Assembly (NCBI GenBank): GCA_902702965.1
Contig: CACRXP010000087.1
Coordinates: 593,017 to 657,016, forward strand
Length of the DNA: 64,000 nucleotides
Source of the DNA: Spirometra erinaceieuropaei
Lineage: Eukaryota > Platyhelminthes > Cestoda > Diphyllobothriidea > Diphyllobothriidae
Direction: 5' to 3'
In this document: one piece after another, positions 45,301-55,905 of the stretch
How positions within the stretch are numbered: position 1 is the stretch's first letter
Layout of the letters: each line of letters starts with the position of its first letter
Program-made: the position numbers and the translations under genes
Notes under the pieces: model-generated
Told to the model about the DNA's origin: nothing
The model's input: the letters and a program-made list of their open reading frames with translations, nothing else
Database searches by the model: none

Positions 45301-48300
45301 CCATTCCTGACAGCACAGGTACCAGCCAAAAGCCCAGACACGAGTTTCGCCGATATTCTGCCGCTGCAGGACACAGCTGAGAGGGGTTCGGCTCACCAGT
45401 GGGTCCCCCAACGTCCCACGTCTGTCTTCTGATAAATACTCACCTCCCAAGATTTCCGCCTCTTAACCTCTTCAGAAATTAATAAGCTAGCTTGTAACAA
45501 ATCATTCACAATAGAGTCCTGTGGGCTCGGTTGGAACGTTAATATGAGTATTTGGGTCGACATTCATCAGCGACAGCGAGATAACCGCGTAATATTCATA
45601 AACTACCAACAGGCAGCCAGTACTATACACATGTTGCGTGTCTACCATACTTGACAGTATAGGTGCCAGCTAAAAGCCCAGACACATGTTTTGCCGATAT
45701 TCTGCCGCCGCATGACACAGCTGCAAGGGGTTCGGCTCATCCGTGGGTCCCCCCAGTGTTCCCCGTGTGCTTTTTGATAGATCCTTCAACATGCATATTT
45801 CGACCCTTCAAGTCGTCAACCCAAGCTTAACTATGTTTGTTCTGCTTTGCACTTCACAGGTCCACAGCTTTCCTCTTTGGCAGTGAGATGCAAGGCTTCG
45901 AGGGGTCGTGTGGCCGAGCTGGCAGTTATTCTGACCTCCCTCTGCCTAGTGCAGGTTAGTTGAGATCGTGTATCCTGTTCCGGTTTGATTTTGAAACGCT
46001 TCGTTCTAATGAAACCGACAGGTAGTTGTTTTTGGAAAGCAAAAGTAAGCTGATTACATTTATGCCATCAGGCTGTTTGAATACAAAAATAAAGCGTAAA
46101 AACGCGACCTTTCACTCTAAAATACTGCCAATTAGTAACCGTAAACTGGTGGAAAAAGCCCGAGGGTATTAGTTTGATGCTCCAATTCCTGATGACCACT
46201 CACACTAAAGGAGGAAGGGTGAAGGATATGCAATTAAATCTGCCTCTAGTGGTGACCGCGACTGAGGATATGATTGAATTTAACCAAGTTGATGGCCTCA
46301 CCCCTAAGCCTATATCTGAGGCCCAACCCTAAACCACTAGCCCTAACCTCTAGCTATAATCCACTAGCCCTCATGGTAACAGTTGGGGGAGGCGTGAGGA
46401 TACACTAACAAAAGGGAAGGAGGGCTAAATCAAACCTACCTAAAGACTAGGTGGGACCGCATACCCGATCGTCACCCCGTGCGCGTTAACGAAACAGTAT
46501 CTTCGCCTTCGCTGTTGTCGAAGGAAGCACCGAGTACTTCGCCCCTTACCTGGAAAGCATCCAGACCTTAGTCGATAGGGGGAGAAGGGAAGATGCGGTG
46601 TCCATTGCAGACACGCCCCCAACGCATGTCCTGCATAGTCGAGAAATTGAATTTCATGAGCCCAAATAGTCGGTAAACCATGATAGATGCATGAAACCTC
46701 TGTGTCCAGGGCCATCCATGAACGGCAAACCAGTAGGCTCACAGTTTTTTTCTAAAAATGAGGCGTCAGTTGACAAGGCAGAAACGGGGGCAAATTAAAG
46801 TTGTTGTTTAGCTCACAAGTAAGGCGAACCAGGCCGATAGCCTAGACCTTTTCGAGGGCCAAACTGGCGTTTCATTGTGAATTGGGTTTATGCAGGCACT
46901 TCATCATGCGTTAAAAATCTTACCTCTCGAAAGGGGGGGAATTTTTGAACATGTCGGCCTGGGCAAATTCACTTGTCTGCTTCGAATCACGACCCGTCCC
47001 ATGCATGGCCCTAAACTGCGTCTTAAATGTACTTCTACTCCAGTTAAGTTCGGTTTTGGGTCATTCGGTGAGCGCCAACTCGCAGCATATTGCAACGATA
47101 AATGAATCCCGGCTTGTCGCCAAGGCGTAATTCGACTATCTGTCAACGCAGTTGTTATTTAGACTGTTTTTCTTATAAAACTCCGGTCTTTCCCAACACA
47201 GGTTAAAATTAAGGAGAATTTGTCCGGCCTACTGGGTCTGGTCGGTGATGCGGTGAGCGCGACAAGTTCGGCTCACCGACAAGGCTTCCTGGACGCCCTC
47301 GCCTATGCATTTCGCGGCGTTATTGTTGATCTCTACGAGACGGATGAGCTCGGTGAGGATCCTCCTCCTCTTTCTCCTAAGTTATAATTTGTTCGAAAAA
47401 TCGGACGGTAGGAGATTTTCATACAGTACGCGGCGGGCCCCTTTCACCAAAGCCTTATTTCAGCCTAATTGCACATTGCACGGTAAGGGTAGTGCATGTG
47501 GCCCAGCCTGCGTTTTGTCCCTAAAACCTGTCTACTTATTTCATTTACGTAGGTGTGTCATGTTCGGGTTGCGATTAGGGTTAAGTTCGCCTGCCGCATT
47601 CCACCTCATTCCATTCCGCCCAACATTAACCAGTAATCATGGCGTACATGTTCTCTGCTCGTTTACGCGCTCTTAGCTTGCATCTTTCGAACTTAGCGGT
47701 CTGTTCCGGTGCGTCGTCGGAATAATAAAACAAGCATATGGCAGAAATGTGCATTTTCTCAATGCATTCCGCAGGTACTGTTAACTGCTGCCTCCATCTG
47801 CCCAAGCCATCAAATCCCCTCCGGTATTACGGAAGTCCCTGTGTTATATTTGTCAGGTGAGGTCACATGCGCTATCGTTGGCAAAGAAACCATAAGAAAG
47901 AAGCCTATATGTAATACTGTATTTTGTGTTGTGAACGTGCGGCTATCCAGCTTTAGTCAATACTTCCTGCTGAAGAGACCCATTTAGTGGCCGGACCCGC
48001 CGATAGTCACATAAAAATCACATGAGAGTGAAGTGCCTTTATCTGATCTAATTAGAGGACAGACACAGGATGTCATTATAGTTGGCATGTTTCGCCACCT
48101 CTCTCTTATTCAAATTCGTCCCAGAAAAAATGTTTTAACAACTTAATAGTTTTTTGCTAAAAAAGAGAGGGACATTGGAATGATCATTTCTAGATTATTT
48201 GTCGCCATCAGCCAGTTCTACTCCAGCCGCAAGCTGACGACAACAACTCCGTCAGTAATAGCCATTTCCGTCACCCTGGCCATGTTCGGTGAGCTTCGAT

Positions 48301-49876
48301 TCTGGATAGTTGCTCAATGCATCACTGCCTGTAGCAGTCCCTAACACAGGCCACGCGGCAGATGCGCTGGACCAACATGGGGTCTATATCAGAGTCCGGC
48401 AGGCGTTACCGGGAATGCGCGCCCATAACAAATTCCAAAATTGAGGGTGTGGTGGCAGGCCCAGTTGCAGGCTCGCGTCGCGTCAATTGGGGTCCCAGCC
48501 GCCCTGCCTCTATACTTTTTGTTGTTTAAAATCCCAGTCAAGTGTTTGTTGCGGACCAGGTGGTGTGGTGGTTTGTCTAGGTGCAGGCTTACGCCGTGCC
48601 AGTCACCTGCGGCCACTCCGGTCTCCTTGATCTTGTCATGACATCGGGTCCAGGCGGGGAAGGAGAAGGGAATGGGGTAGATGATGCGCAAGTCTACTAC
48701 CACTGTAAACTAATTCACGCTCAATTCACTGTTCCTGCGCCGCCAAGCTGTGGAGCACATGGCGGACGTCGCCGAAATCGACGGCCGAGCTGTCGTTATC
48801 GCCTGTGTGGGCTCTAACCGGAAGGTTAAGTGCAGAAAGTGGCACCTGGATTCCATCGTACAAGTGAAACAGATAACAAACACCTCGTTCTTCCCCCATC
48901 CCCCCGCTTACCGTCCCCGTGGCGGCTGCATACAGAAGACAATCGACATGGTCATGAGCCAGCTGTATGCCCTGTTTCTGAAGCGCTTCGGTTAGAATGA
49001 AATATAACCACCATCCCTGAAACCAAACCCCAGACAGCGCTGTATCCTGTGAGCGTGACGGACAACTCCAACGTATTGTTGAGTGCCATTCCTAATGCTT
49101 TCGAGAATTGCACCAGTAGGACCACCCCAAAATAATGTCATCGCATCTTAGTGCGCACATCTGTCCCATTATGTCGCCGTTTAAAGTTACCACATTTTCT
49201 TTTTTGCGGTTTTATGATGTATGTTGCCACCAGGAAGATTATGACGGTGATCATACTTTCAGATTTATCACTTCCGGGGTCGGGGCCAAACGTTGATTGA
49301 ACTATTGTGGTCCAAGGAAATGAATATGGCCAAAATACTATCGAAAGTATCATTCCCAAAGTTTATAACCAAATGCAGAAATCTACCCGGAGAAAGGACG
49401 TAGCAACCAGATAAGCATGGATTTCATGAGGGTGGTGTGGCGGACGGTTATATTTCAGTCTTGTCAACGCCTCTTTATTGCTTCTCGAGTTTTTTTTTTC
49501 TGTTGAAAGCCCTCTTTCGTCAACCCTTGGACACTTTTAGCTGAAATTCTGTCAATCATTTCACAGTAGTTGTGCCTTATTTCCGCCCGCAACTCTAAGC
49601 TCCGTGCACTTGTAGACGACCGTTGTCCTGAGGGGGTAAAAACCCTTTGAGAAGGGAGACATAAACATCCAGACATTACCTAACGGGGGAACTAAATTAT
49701 TTACGGACATATCTAACTAAAATAAGTCAACAAGAAGCGGCGGGGCGTGCATGTGTTGTGTTAACTGTCCTATCCACTCTTCTGTTTCAGATGAACGAAT
49801 AGAAGATTTCTCAATCATACTCAAGGCCCAATCCTACTTTTTCCGTGCTCTTCTTGCTCGTGTCTACGAGGAGTAA
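33365..49876 (+). CDS. FBXO47: F-box only protein 47-like protein, ten exons, 606 aa
   Basis: This is an F-box protein of the FBXO47/PROM-1 family, substrate adaptors of SKP1-cullin ligases with meiotic roles in mouse and worm (family knowledge). Exons are 33365-33515, 33553-33726, 33763-33923, 35286-35544, 38138-38450, 41963-42183, 43475-43684, 45860-45954, 47202-47352 and 49791-49876. The coding length is 1821 nt and every phase fits. The F-box covers residues 35-75 (LQLPNEILFHIFTFLE, spanning intron 1). Collinear FBXO47 blocks are LTVRLFLRRVFLDPL, HQARLLFILYGPV, WSADDTVAVLNEV, IPDGWLAENVACLL, GRVAELAVILTSL and QGFLDALAYAFRG. It is longer than the 452-residue human protein, mainly because of a Ser/Pro/Thr-rich insert in exon 5 and a Cys-rich insert in exon 4. 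The end of exon 3 (donor GTTTAA) is the least certain junction. Introns 1 and 2 are 37 and 36 nt; the others are 1.2-3.5 kb. Confidence 0.93.
35780..36055 (+). repeat. Interspersed repeat family B, copy in FBXO47 intron 4
   Basis: This shares CAGGGGGTGTGGTGGCACGC, GACACCGGGTTCAGGTGGGG, GCACACGGTGGACATC and ATCGACGGTCGGACTGTC with the other members. It is in the same orientation as the gene. Confidence 0.75.
36490..36785 (+). repeat. Interspersed repeat family B, second copy in FBXO47 intron 4
   Basis: CAGGGGGTGTTGTGGCACGC, GACACCGAGTCCAGGTGGG, CACACGGTGGACATCGTC and CAACTGTCGAACTGCC align with the copy 700 bp upstream. The two are direct repeats separated by unrelated sequence, so they are independent insertions or a local duplication. 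Confidence 0.75.
40010..40925. repeat. Large inverted-repeat element, second copy (FBXO47 intron 5)
   Basis: The left arm begins near 40010 and the right arm ends near 40925. Shared inverted blocks include TCGGTTAGAAAGGA, ACTTCAGTCAC and a GGTTTTCGAATGCGCGTCTTTCC block matched by GGAAAGAAGCGTGTTTGAAAACC. The left arm matches the element at 5-1002 through GATGCCGG followed by TCTTTCCGG. The arms are more diverged than in copy 1. Confidence 0.65.
41697..41850 (+). repeat. P310 fragment in FBXO47 intron 5
   Basis: It starts at the tRNA-like part (CGCGTGGCTCAATGGCAGAAC), carries TATGGTTCAAATCTC as an altered B box, then CCGAGGA, 14 nt and GAAG where other copies have CTGANGA and GAAA. The head region is absent. 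It lies 110 nt before FBXO47 exon 6. Confidence 0.65.
42518..42799. mobile_element. MITE-like element with 21-bp terminal inverted repeats and telomere-like core
   Basis: Ends 42518-42538 and 42779-42799 are inverted copies with one mismatch (GTTTGGTAGCCCCAC / GTGGGGCTACCAAAC). The interior at 42702-42762 is a degenerate CCCTAA-type array. No clear target duplication flanks it. It lies in FBXO47 intron 6. Classification as a MITE is inference from structure. Confidence 0.6.
43106..43275 (+). repeat. Serine-tRNA-like SINE, copy in FBXO47 intron 6
   Basis: This has the same head (GGGCGGGCAACTCGG), tRNA-like body (GTTGGCTGTACTTAAGC, then CCGAATCCCACCGAGG) and tail (CACAGTTGGGTCAAAATGA) as the copy at 8388. 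The anticodon position again reads ACT. Confidence 0.7.
44250..45260 (-). pseudogene. Penelope-like element, GIY-YIG endonuclease and 3' region (family 2), in FBXO47 intron 7
   Basis: On the minus strand a GIY-YIG domain reads VYQIRCNDGDRNYVGETG, LQTRLHEHKLATR, IGKTGHSFDF and RTERLTLEA. These are the two motif tyrosines, the arginine region and the catalytic glutamate of Penelope-like endonucleases. SDANSINRNLDL follows beyond a stop. Two GAAA(C/T)GTC-containing texts, near 44595 and 44315, may be decayed hammerheads. A 15-bp inverted repeat around GATCGATTTTTT (44636-44699) lies between the coding part and the end. The end near 44270 reads CAGGCTAATAAAGTTC, as in the fragment at 9735. The reverse transcriptase is missing. 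Confidence 0.78.
45311..45784 (+). repeat. Direct repeat pair, unit about 130 bp
   Basis: Positions 45311-45436 and 45657-45784 share CCAGCCAAAAGCCCAGACAC (second copy CCAGCTAAAAGCCC), GCCGATATTCTGCCGC, AGGGGTTCGGCTCA and GTGGGTCCCCC. There is no coding frame. Both lie in FBXO47 intron 7, just before exon 8. Confidence 0.75.
48350..48800 (+). repeat. Interspersed repeat family B, near full-length copy in FBXO47 intron 9
   Basis: The copy includes the rarer 5' half (CACGCGGCAGATGCGCTGGA, GAGTCCGGCAGGCG) as well as the common 3' half (GACCAGGTGGTGTGGTGG, GAGCACATGGCGGACGTC, AATCGACGGCCGAGCTGTC). It is the best partner for the copy at 4745-5215. Confidence 0.75.
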
Positions 49877-50061
49877 AGTTACCATGCAATTTCTTAGGAG
49901 TTCCTGATGGAAAAATCAAAAACAAACCCGAACCCCCACGACGTTTTTTGCATCTTTTGTTATTTTTTTCCTTTTTGTTACTTTGGAAGTTTTTTGCGCC
50001 ACGTCTGGTTTTGCCTCCTGTTTGTTCTCTTTTGAAGACACCTTTTTGTGTTTTGTTGACG

Positions 50062-50067
50062 AATAAA
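50062..50067 (+). terminator. Candidate poly(A) signal of FBXO47
   Basis: An AATAAA hexamer lies 186 nt after the FBXO47 stop codon, followed by GT-rich text. It is the first canonical hexamer downstream on the plus strand in this stretch. Confidence 0.45.
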
Positions 50068-50224
50068 CACGTTAGTTTGCTTAACTTGTCTCGGCATTCT
50101 GTACTAGGCGGGGAGGGAGAGGGGGAAGGAACGACTACGCATATTTGGGTGCCTTTTAGATGGCACACCTTGTGGCTTTTCCAGCAACATCCCGGGTTCT
50201 TGTTGCAAAGTTGAGTGCACGATC

Positions 50225-53200
50225 ATTGGGACAGCACGTGTATTAGTCTAAGCTGAGGATCACGCTTCCCACTTAGGTGAGGGGCTCTTGTTTCGAGCCT
50301 GAGGTGGGTAATGTGGGACCAATTTATGTGGCGATGGGATTGTGTCTGCATTGGTTTGCCGCATGGGGACGCATGTGGCCGAGTTGACCCATGCGATATC
50401 ACCGTAGGAGACTCGTCAAGACAGGCGCTCGTCATCGATCCTCGCGAGGTGGCTGTTCCATCCCAATTTCAGTTGCCTCAGCATGGCGTGGGTGCTGAGA
50501 ATTCCGGTTTGCTCGAGTACTTTTGTGTCCAGAATCCTGTCTTGCCACCTCAGTTTCAGTACTCTTCGGAAAAACTGAGGTGGAAGTGGTCGAGTTTCCT
50601 GCGCTTGGGTCCCATAGATTGTCCGGGTCTCTGCTCCGTACAGCAGTATGGTCAAGATGACAGCCTTATACATCTTGACTTTGCTTTGAGATGGAGACCA
50701 CTGCGAATATACACCGAGTCCTGCAGCCGACCGAAGGCCTGGCTGGCTTTCCCTGGAGATCCGGTGGGTCACGTCGTTGCTAATTTTCATGCTGAGTGAG
50801 AGTATACTGCCTAAATAGGCGAAATTACCGGAGGGTTGGAGGTCGGTGCCGTGGAAGGTGGTGCGAGAACACCTTGTATTCAGTGTTGGGTGACGGCTGA
50901 CGTCTCCCCACCGGCTTGTCCGTGTTGATGGTCTGCCCTAAGTTTGAGCAGCCGGAGGCGAAGAGACTCATGTGCCGTTGCGTATCCGGCTCCGCTGCGG
51001 TGTGGCACGCGTAGTCTTCCGCGAAGAGCAGGTCACTGACAGAATTCGTGGAGAAACGCGTTCAGGTCTGCATGTGCCGGTCGTCCGTCCTGTGGATGAT
51101 GCGGATTCCGGGTCGCTCCTCACAGTAGACGTCCATCAGCGCGGCAGAGGGCGCGATACTGAAGGGGGTGGAAACTGGTATGCAGCACTGCCATACCCTA
51201 TTCTTTACAGCGAATGCTTCTGAGACTATCCCATTGTCCGTGGCGCGAGTCGTCTTTCGTCGCTCAGTCGAATTTTTGTACAATCCTCCCGAGTTCAACG
51301 CGATTTACTGTGTCGACTGCTTTTGGCAGGTTCACAAATGTAGTGTAGAGGTGGGTTCGAATTTCCTGACATTTCTCTTGCAGCTGACAAACGGCGAAGA
51401 TCATGTCGATGGTTCTGCAGCATCTTCGGGAAATACGATGGCTTCGCGGGAGAAGCTTTTCTCCAAGATAACCGTTGGGACGATTGAGAACGATGTGAGT
51501 GAGGGTCTTCCCGACGATCCTGAACAGTTTGATTCCCTTGTGATTATCACAAGATTGCCCGTGCTCTTACCGCTTGCAGAGATGGAAGATTGCTGCATCC
51601 TTGAAATTCTGAAGAACTTGTCCTTGAAGTCACATCTCCTGGAATATCCTTGCGAGTTTGTTCGTCGGTCGGAGGCCGCCGCGCTTACAGACTTCGACAG
51701 GAGTCGAGTCAGAGTCCGATGCTCTCACATTCGAGAGTTGATACACACCTAGTCGTTTCTGGGAGGGAAGAGGGGAGATCTAGGTAATTGTTCGTTTACA
51801 TTTGAGGGAAACGGTCGATGGCGACGCCGGAGATTGTGGATGGACAGTTGATGATGGTTCAAAAGTGTTCGGTTCAGTGCTAAAGGAACTGTGAGCTCTC
51901 CGTCAAAAGTGTTGTTCGGCCGGAGTATAGAAGTGTTGCAGTTACTTTGGCGTGGGGAACGTAGATTGCCCTAATAGGGACGAAGAAGTTCCTCGTTTCA
52001 TTGTCATCCGTGTGTCGCTTAAATTTCACGGTATTGCGGTTCGCCTAAGTGTCCTGCATCTCCTGGTTGACGCATATGACAGACTCATCCAAGGACAGTG
52101 GCTTTTATTACGTCGGATTCACGGTTAACGTAAGTTATGCGCAGTCTGTTCTACTTCGCAAGCGGGTTGCTGATATCTGCGTCGTTGCCGTCGGACCGCC
52201 CTGGTGCTGGCGACACACGCGACCGGCGACATCCAAGATAGTGGAAAGGATTGAGGTCAGAAACTGACACCACCGAGTCTCTACGATGGCGTGTTTATCT
52301 GGAGCTTTCAGATTTCCCAGTCGCTAAGTCAATCGACTGCCCAAGTAGAAGTAATGAGTAGGCACATTCGTTAGAACAATATTTAACTTGCCTTCCGTTC
52401 GCTTATCATGTGATCCCCTGCGAAGTTGCATACGGAGCTTCGTTCTAAATATGGCGAGGCGGTAATCGGTCCAGCCGTCGGCGTCGCGGGTCGCCTTGGT
52501 CACCAGCATGCCTTCCCGATCTCGTCTCCGGACGAGAACGTAGTCCAGCAGCTGCCAGCGCCGTGACAACTGGTGCACCCAGGTGGCCTCCTCACACACA
52601 AGGAGACGGGAGGTATTGGTTGGGAGGAAAGGGTGGTCTGTGTCGATTCGCAGGAGGAAGCTGTCATCGCTGCGATCCCTGACTCCATGGGAAACCAGCA
52701 CCCCCTTCCAGACAGTGCAGTCTGTCCCCACACGGGCATTGAAGTCGACAAGATCAATCAGCCTGTCCGCCTGTTCGCCAGGAGGGCGTGCATGTCCTTG
52801 GAGAATTTGTTCTTCCCCTCGTCGAAGACGATCATTACCTAGACATAGGTTCGGACAACACTGGCGATTTTGCTTTCCCAGAGGCATGCGCAGGGTAATT
52901 AGACGCCCGTTGATATCCGGCGCCTTTGCGCGGCCACTCCAGAAGAAGGGGCAGCATGCATCTCACCCCCTCCCATCCATCCCTCGAGTTGGCCTTGTTC
53001 GGAGAAGCGGGTTTTCCCGAGAGCAGCGATGTTCACGCCATGACGCGCCAACTGTCGGGCAACAAGTGCAGTCCCCCTCCTCCGGCCGGTTACAGCCAGG
53101 ATTGTCTGCCAGTGGGAGAAGTGTCTCTCGAGCTGCCTGTGGGGTTGGACGGGGGGCGGAATAGGGACGAAGCTTTTTGCTCTTTGTGCTGCTTCGTTCG

Positions 53201-53240
53201 TGAGTTGAGCACATGTGAGCTCGCATGTGGCGGGATTTTC
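50225..53240 (-). pseudogene. RTE-type endonuclease/reverse transcriptase pseudogene (family 1), minus strand
   Basis: From about 53170 downward the endonuclease domain is readable: VNIAALGKTRFSEQGQLEG, DLVDFNARVGTDC, TNTSRLLVCEEATW and LLDYVLVRRRDREGMLVTK. Reverse transcriptase blocks then follow in order: CQLQEKCQEIRTHLY, LPKAVDTVNR, SEAFAVKNRVWQ, YCEERPGIRI and a decayed SNLGQTINTDKP. The C-terminal part at 50790-50416 reads KVKMYKAVILTILLYGAET, LKLRWQDRILDTKVLEQTG and ARIDDERL. Many stops and frameshifts are present and the YADD region is not recognisable. The order is normal, so this is a full-span dead copy. It ends just downstream of FBXO47 in the opposite orientation. Confidence 0.9.
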
Positions 53241-53739
53241 CAGCCTTTGTTTACAGAGCCTTTTTTAGCTTCTCCCTCCGCGAAGGGATAAACAGTGCCG
53301 TCCCTATGCAGGATTGCTTAAAAATCCCAGACGGCTAACGAACTCCACTATGGCTCATGGCTTGGCTTAGTAATAGCCCGGACCGCCTACGGGATTGTAT
53401 CTCGCTCTCTGTGTTTGACTTTTTGTATGTGGAGATTAGGAGGGGAAATTGAAAGGGGATCGTTGTTACCGGATGTGAGGGCACACAAAACCTGGATTGG
53501 TCCGCGGGTCGAGGCGACTACCAAGGTGTGGCCATCGAGCAAAGCCTAGATTTGGGAAGCCACAGATGAGGAATGGATTCTATTAAAGGATCGTGCGCAG
53601 TCATCGTTTGCATGATATGACCCGCCACACCTAAATGGTTTACCCCTCAACTAGACACCCCTAGACCTCGGTAGAGAACATAGAGTTCCAGTGACGTGAG
53701 GACTGTAAGCGGCGACTTTATTTATGATACCGGCCGCTA

Positions 53740-54055
53740 CGCGTCTATTCCGAATTGCTAGTGACAGTTCGACCGTCATTTCGATGATGTCCATCGTGCG
53801 CTCCACAGCAGGGTAAGTCAGTGGCTTGCGCCTGAATTAGTTTAGAGTGATAGTTGGCTTACACTGAGTCTGCTGCTCTCTCTCCTTCCCCATCTGTATC
53901 CCGTGTCATGATCAAGTCAAGAAGACCAGAAGTGGGAGAGGGTGCAGCTGACTCGCGCAGTATGGGGCCCGCACCTAGGCGTGCCGTCACACCCGGCTCG
54001 GATCCCACTGGATGGGAATGCCATAGAGGCCAAATTGAGAGGGGACTAGTGTAGT
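53740..54055 (-). repeat. Interspersed repeat family B, minus-strand copy
   Basis: Reading the minus strand gives the family blocks in reverse order on plus: GACAGTTCGACCGTCATTTC, GTCCATCGTGCGCTCCACAG and GCACCTAGGCGTGCC. The 5' half of the family is absent. Confidence 0.65.
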
Positions 54056-54369
54056 CTAACCCTCGGTCTACTAGTCGGCCACTCCACACAGATATACACT
54101 GAAATGGCTGCAAGGTTCAAGTTATCCTGTCAGTTGGAAACCTTCCAAGCCATGGCTCTAATGCATCGTGATATCCTCAAACATGTCACATTGTTTATAG
54201 CAACGAAAATGCGCTGAGGCGTCGACCTCACTCTCCCTCCCCACTCCCAGGCACCAGATCATTGTCCGAGCCGACCATATGTCCGGTTCGAGTAGAGGGG
54301 GCAGTGACTGACAGGGCTAGAGAGCTCGTCTATGCACGCCATATGCACGACCTGGCTCCCCCAAACGCA

Positions 54370-54545
54370 CACACCAGAGGAAGATTGAACGTTCGGATCT
54401 CACGTGCATCAGAGGAGCCGCACGGGGAAAGGAGCCGAAAAGCACCCTTCCCACTTACGTGAGAGGTGCCGGTGATGTGGGATGTTGGAGAGGTGTGTGA
54501 GTTGTGAACGCGTTGAAGGGGGGATATGTGGTGATTTGCTCGTGC
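54370..54545 (-). repeat. RTE-type 3' tail, minus strand
   Basis: The reverse complement contains ACCTCTCACGTAAGTGGG, CCGTGCGGCTCCTCTGATG and ACGTGAGATC. These match the 3' UTR after the zinc-finger tails at 2560 and 11230-11310. No finger coding is left. Confidence 0.55.
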
Positions 54546-55212
54546 CTGTGGTGATTTGTCCCAGACTAATTAGTAGGTGGTATGAAATGTACTGCTATGT
54601 CATAATTTAACGCTATGGAATAGTGCGACTTGGGTACTTCTGGATCCAGATAAATCCCTCCGGTAGGTCCAGCTAGGTGTGAATCCGCCTAAGTTCACCT
54701 GGAAGTTTTTTTTTCGGCTCTTAAGTCAGTATTAGTCTATCTTATTTTTGCCCCGCTTATAGTTCCCTCAATCCAAACTTTTCGGGACATTGGCCTTCAC
54801 TCAAGCCGCGACGATCTAGCATTCGATTCCGCTTCTTTGTTGACCAGAGCACGACGGCATCGAGAACCTCCAAAAATTGGAAGTCACATTAATCTACGTT
54901 GTGCTGTTTCGAAGTGGAGAGCTCACTATAACCACTGGTATAAATGGTGCTTTGCTCGAAAGCCTGTGTGCATATTTTAGTAACTTGAAGGCAGAACTCC
55001 CCGACAGCTGTAAAAACAGGAGAGCATGGGGTTCACTCCCGACCTGTTTACTGTCCCTGGCCGGCAATACCTTAGTTCGGGGCTAAGAAGTCTGTTCTGC
55101 GGCAAACATTCCCTTAAGTTACCATTTTAATCTGTTTCTATCGTTAACCTAAATCGAGAGGGTGTTGATAATCAGGATAAAGTTCCCAGCAGCCGTTTTT
55201 ATATTGTGGTAT

Positions 55213-55485
55213 GGTAATGGCGGACACGCATCGATCGCGTTACGGAATTTACCTGTCCCGTTGTACCTTAAGGCTGCCCCTCGGGCTCCGCCATTATTCG
55301 TACAACGTCAAGTAGCATAGGCAGAATGGCATTAATGACAAAGACAGGAGAGACTGGCGTGGCCATTTCCGGTTTATCAGCAGTCATCAGTCAGCCGTAC
55401 CCAATCCCGATGTGCGTAACACCCGGCGTTCGACCCCGCGGCCTGCTGGTTAGAGGCCCAACACCCTTCTACTGCCCCCATATGA
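55213..55485 (-). repeat. P310 element, minus-strand copy with tail-to-head junction
   Basis: On the minus strand the order is the tRNA-like part (CCGCGGGGTCGAACGCCGG), CTGATGA (55390-55384), 14 nt, GAAA (55369-55366) and the tail GTCTCTCCTGTCTTTGTC. The head of a following unit then appears (GCCTTAAGGTACAACGGGAC, TTCCGTAAC). This is the same tail-to-head join as at 6232-6345. Confidence 0.7.
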
Positions 55486-55794
55486 AGATGTGGTAAATTG
55501 CGCATATTTGAAGCCCCGGGGCTACCATTTTCACTCCTGACGTTTCGTGCTCCCTCTACGGTCCATCATGTGGGACCTGTAAGCAAGCAGGTATTTGGGA
55601 TATTTACACAATTCGCCAATTTTGTCAGCTCAGATTACTGCGCCTGACGTTGTTTGGTACCTAAATCCCAGAGCGTCTGCATCGGTACGGCTTCGCTTCC
55701 CATCCCACCCTGTCTCGTCAAACCGACACTGGAGGTGAAACTTCAAGAGCTGGTAGGCCTAAGGAGGATAGTTGCGGTGTCTTGACTCGGTACA

Positions 55795-55905
55795 ACTCGC
55801 AGCACAGAGCTGCAAACTGACAGTTCGACTGTCGCATCCGACGATTCCCACCGTGTGCTCCACAGCAAGGTAAAGCAGACACGGTGATTTGCGCGGGAAT
55901 TAGTT
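55795..55905 (-). repeat. Interspersed repeat family B, short minus-strand fragment
   Basis: GACAGTTCGACTGTCGCATC, CCCACCGTGTGCTCCACAGC and CGCGGGAATTAGTTTATAG on the plus strand match the 3' third of the family in inverse orientation. Confidence 0.6.

Noticed and set aside
48195..48291. Exon-like segment before a GTGAGC donor in the last FBXO47 intron
   Set aside because: Exon 9 and exon 10 already join in phase and match the family. Inserting this segment in the required phase gives a stop codon after about 14 codons.
48820..48995. Plus-strand frame ending IDMVMSQLYALFLKRFG
   Set aside because: It has a protein-like end but no recognisable family, it follows directly on a family B repeat, and it does not fit the phase of FBXO47 exons.
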